Source of the DNA: Bradyrhizobium sp. Ash2021
GTDB taxonomy: Bacteria > Pseudomonadota > Alphaproteobacteria > Rhizobiales > Xanthobacteraceae
Length of the DNA stretch: 64,000 nt
Reading direction: 5' to 3'
Assembly: GCF_031202265.1 (NCBI RefSeq)
Contig: NZ_CP100604.1
Coordinates: forward strand, 2,834,501 to 2,898,500
In this document: positions 64,000-64,000 of the stretch, piece after piece
Layout of the letters: each line of letters opens with the position of its first letter
Numbering within the stretch: the stretch's first letter is position 1
The notes under the pieces: generated by a model
Databases searched by the model: none
Told to the model about the DNA's origin: nothing
What the model saw: only the letters and a program-made list of their open reading frames with translations
Program-made: the position numbers and the translations under genes

Positions 64000-64000
64000 G

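Noticed and set aside
1..64000. CRISPR arrays, rRNA genes, prophage structural genes, toxin-immunity or defence gene clusters
   Set aside because: Looked for and not seen. Regular spacer-repeat arrays and Cas-type proteins are absent; the only phage- or defence-like hints are the small genes at 47.4-48.7 kb.

Overview
The window is high-GC alphaproteobacterial chromosome, most likely Bradyrhizobium or a close relative (Nitrobacteraceae). The evidence is the dxs / tlyA / RNA methyltransferase neighbourhood, a NadQ-type regulator in front of nadABC, a TadG-like von Willebrand protein, a DmdB-like acyl-CoA ligase, and several families of palindromic intergenic repeats that I associate with this group. 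This assignment rests on protein and repeat recognition by eye, not on a search.

Layout. 0-26.8 kb is mostly housekeeping: MBL-fold hydrolase (cut by the left edge), DUF1499 protein, an IS481 insertion with a clear 6-bp target duplication, acyl-CoA ligase, extensin-like protein and L,D-transpeptidase, CorA-type transporter, pdxH with a frameshifted SDR gene, DnaJ-like co-chaperone, an ECF sigma/anti-sigma pair, fabI, a histidine phosphatase, aroC, a class III cyclase, clpS next to a decayed second clpS, a diheme cytochrome c, a TPR protein, a DUF1194 protein, kup, and an ABC transporter made of a double permease and an ATPase. 27.4-33.6 kb holds the TadG-like gene and nadQ-nadA-nadB-nadC; two operator-like half sites and the Shine-Dalgarno of nadA are interleaved. 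33.8-46.6 kb holds an RNA methyltransferase, tlyA, a deoxyribosyltransferase-like gene, dxs, xseB, a histone-deacetylase-like gene, a secreted nucleotidase, an enoyl-CoA hydratase, a VOC dioxygenase-like gene and an isolated lpxD.

47.2-49.5 kb looks acquired: unfamiliar small genes, two of them divergent with overlapping start codons, and a 5'-truncated IS1595-type transposase. It is followed by a two-gene unit, hcp (type VI secretion tube protein) and a TPR-methyltransferase, then a long conserved-looking non-coding block and an acyl-CoA dehydrogenase.

From tRNA-Gln(TTG) at 54.3 kb to the right edge, one leftward operon (livM-livG-livF, alpha/beta hydrolase, wax ester synthase/DGAT, dodecin, acetoacetate decarboxylase-like gene, 3-hydroxyacyl-CoA dehydrogenase) appears to be decaying. 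The dehydrogenase is truncated, the decarboxylase is split by two abutting IS630 elements, the acyltransferase has a one-base frameshift, and LivF has arginine in place of the Walker A lysine. One of the IS630 elements carries a divergent winged-helix regulator gene. The most original sequence-level observations are a 42-bp palindromic module nested inside two unrelated repeat families, several gene remnants hidden in intergenic DNA (clpS, PilZ, ABC_sub_bind), the LivF substitution, and the hcp/TPR-methyltransferase pair. I do not see a clear-cut new defence or biosynthetic system.
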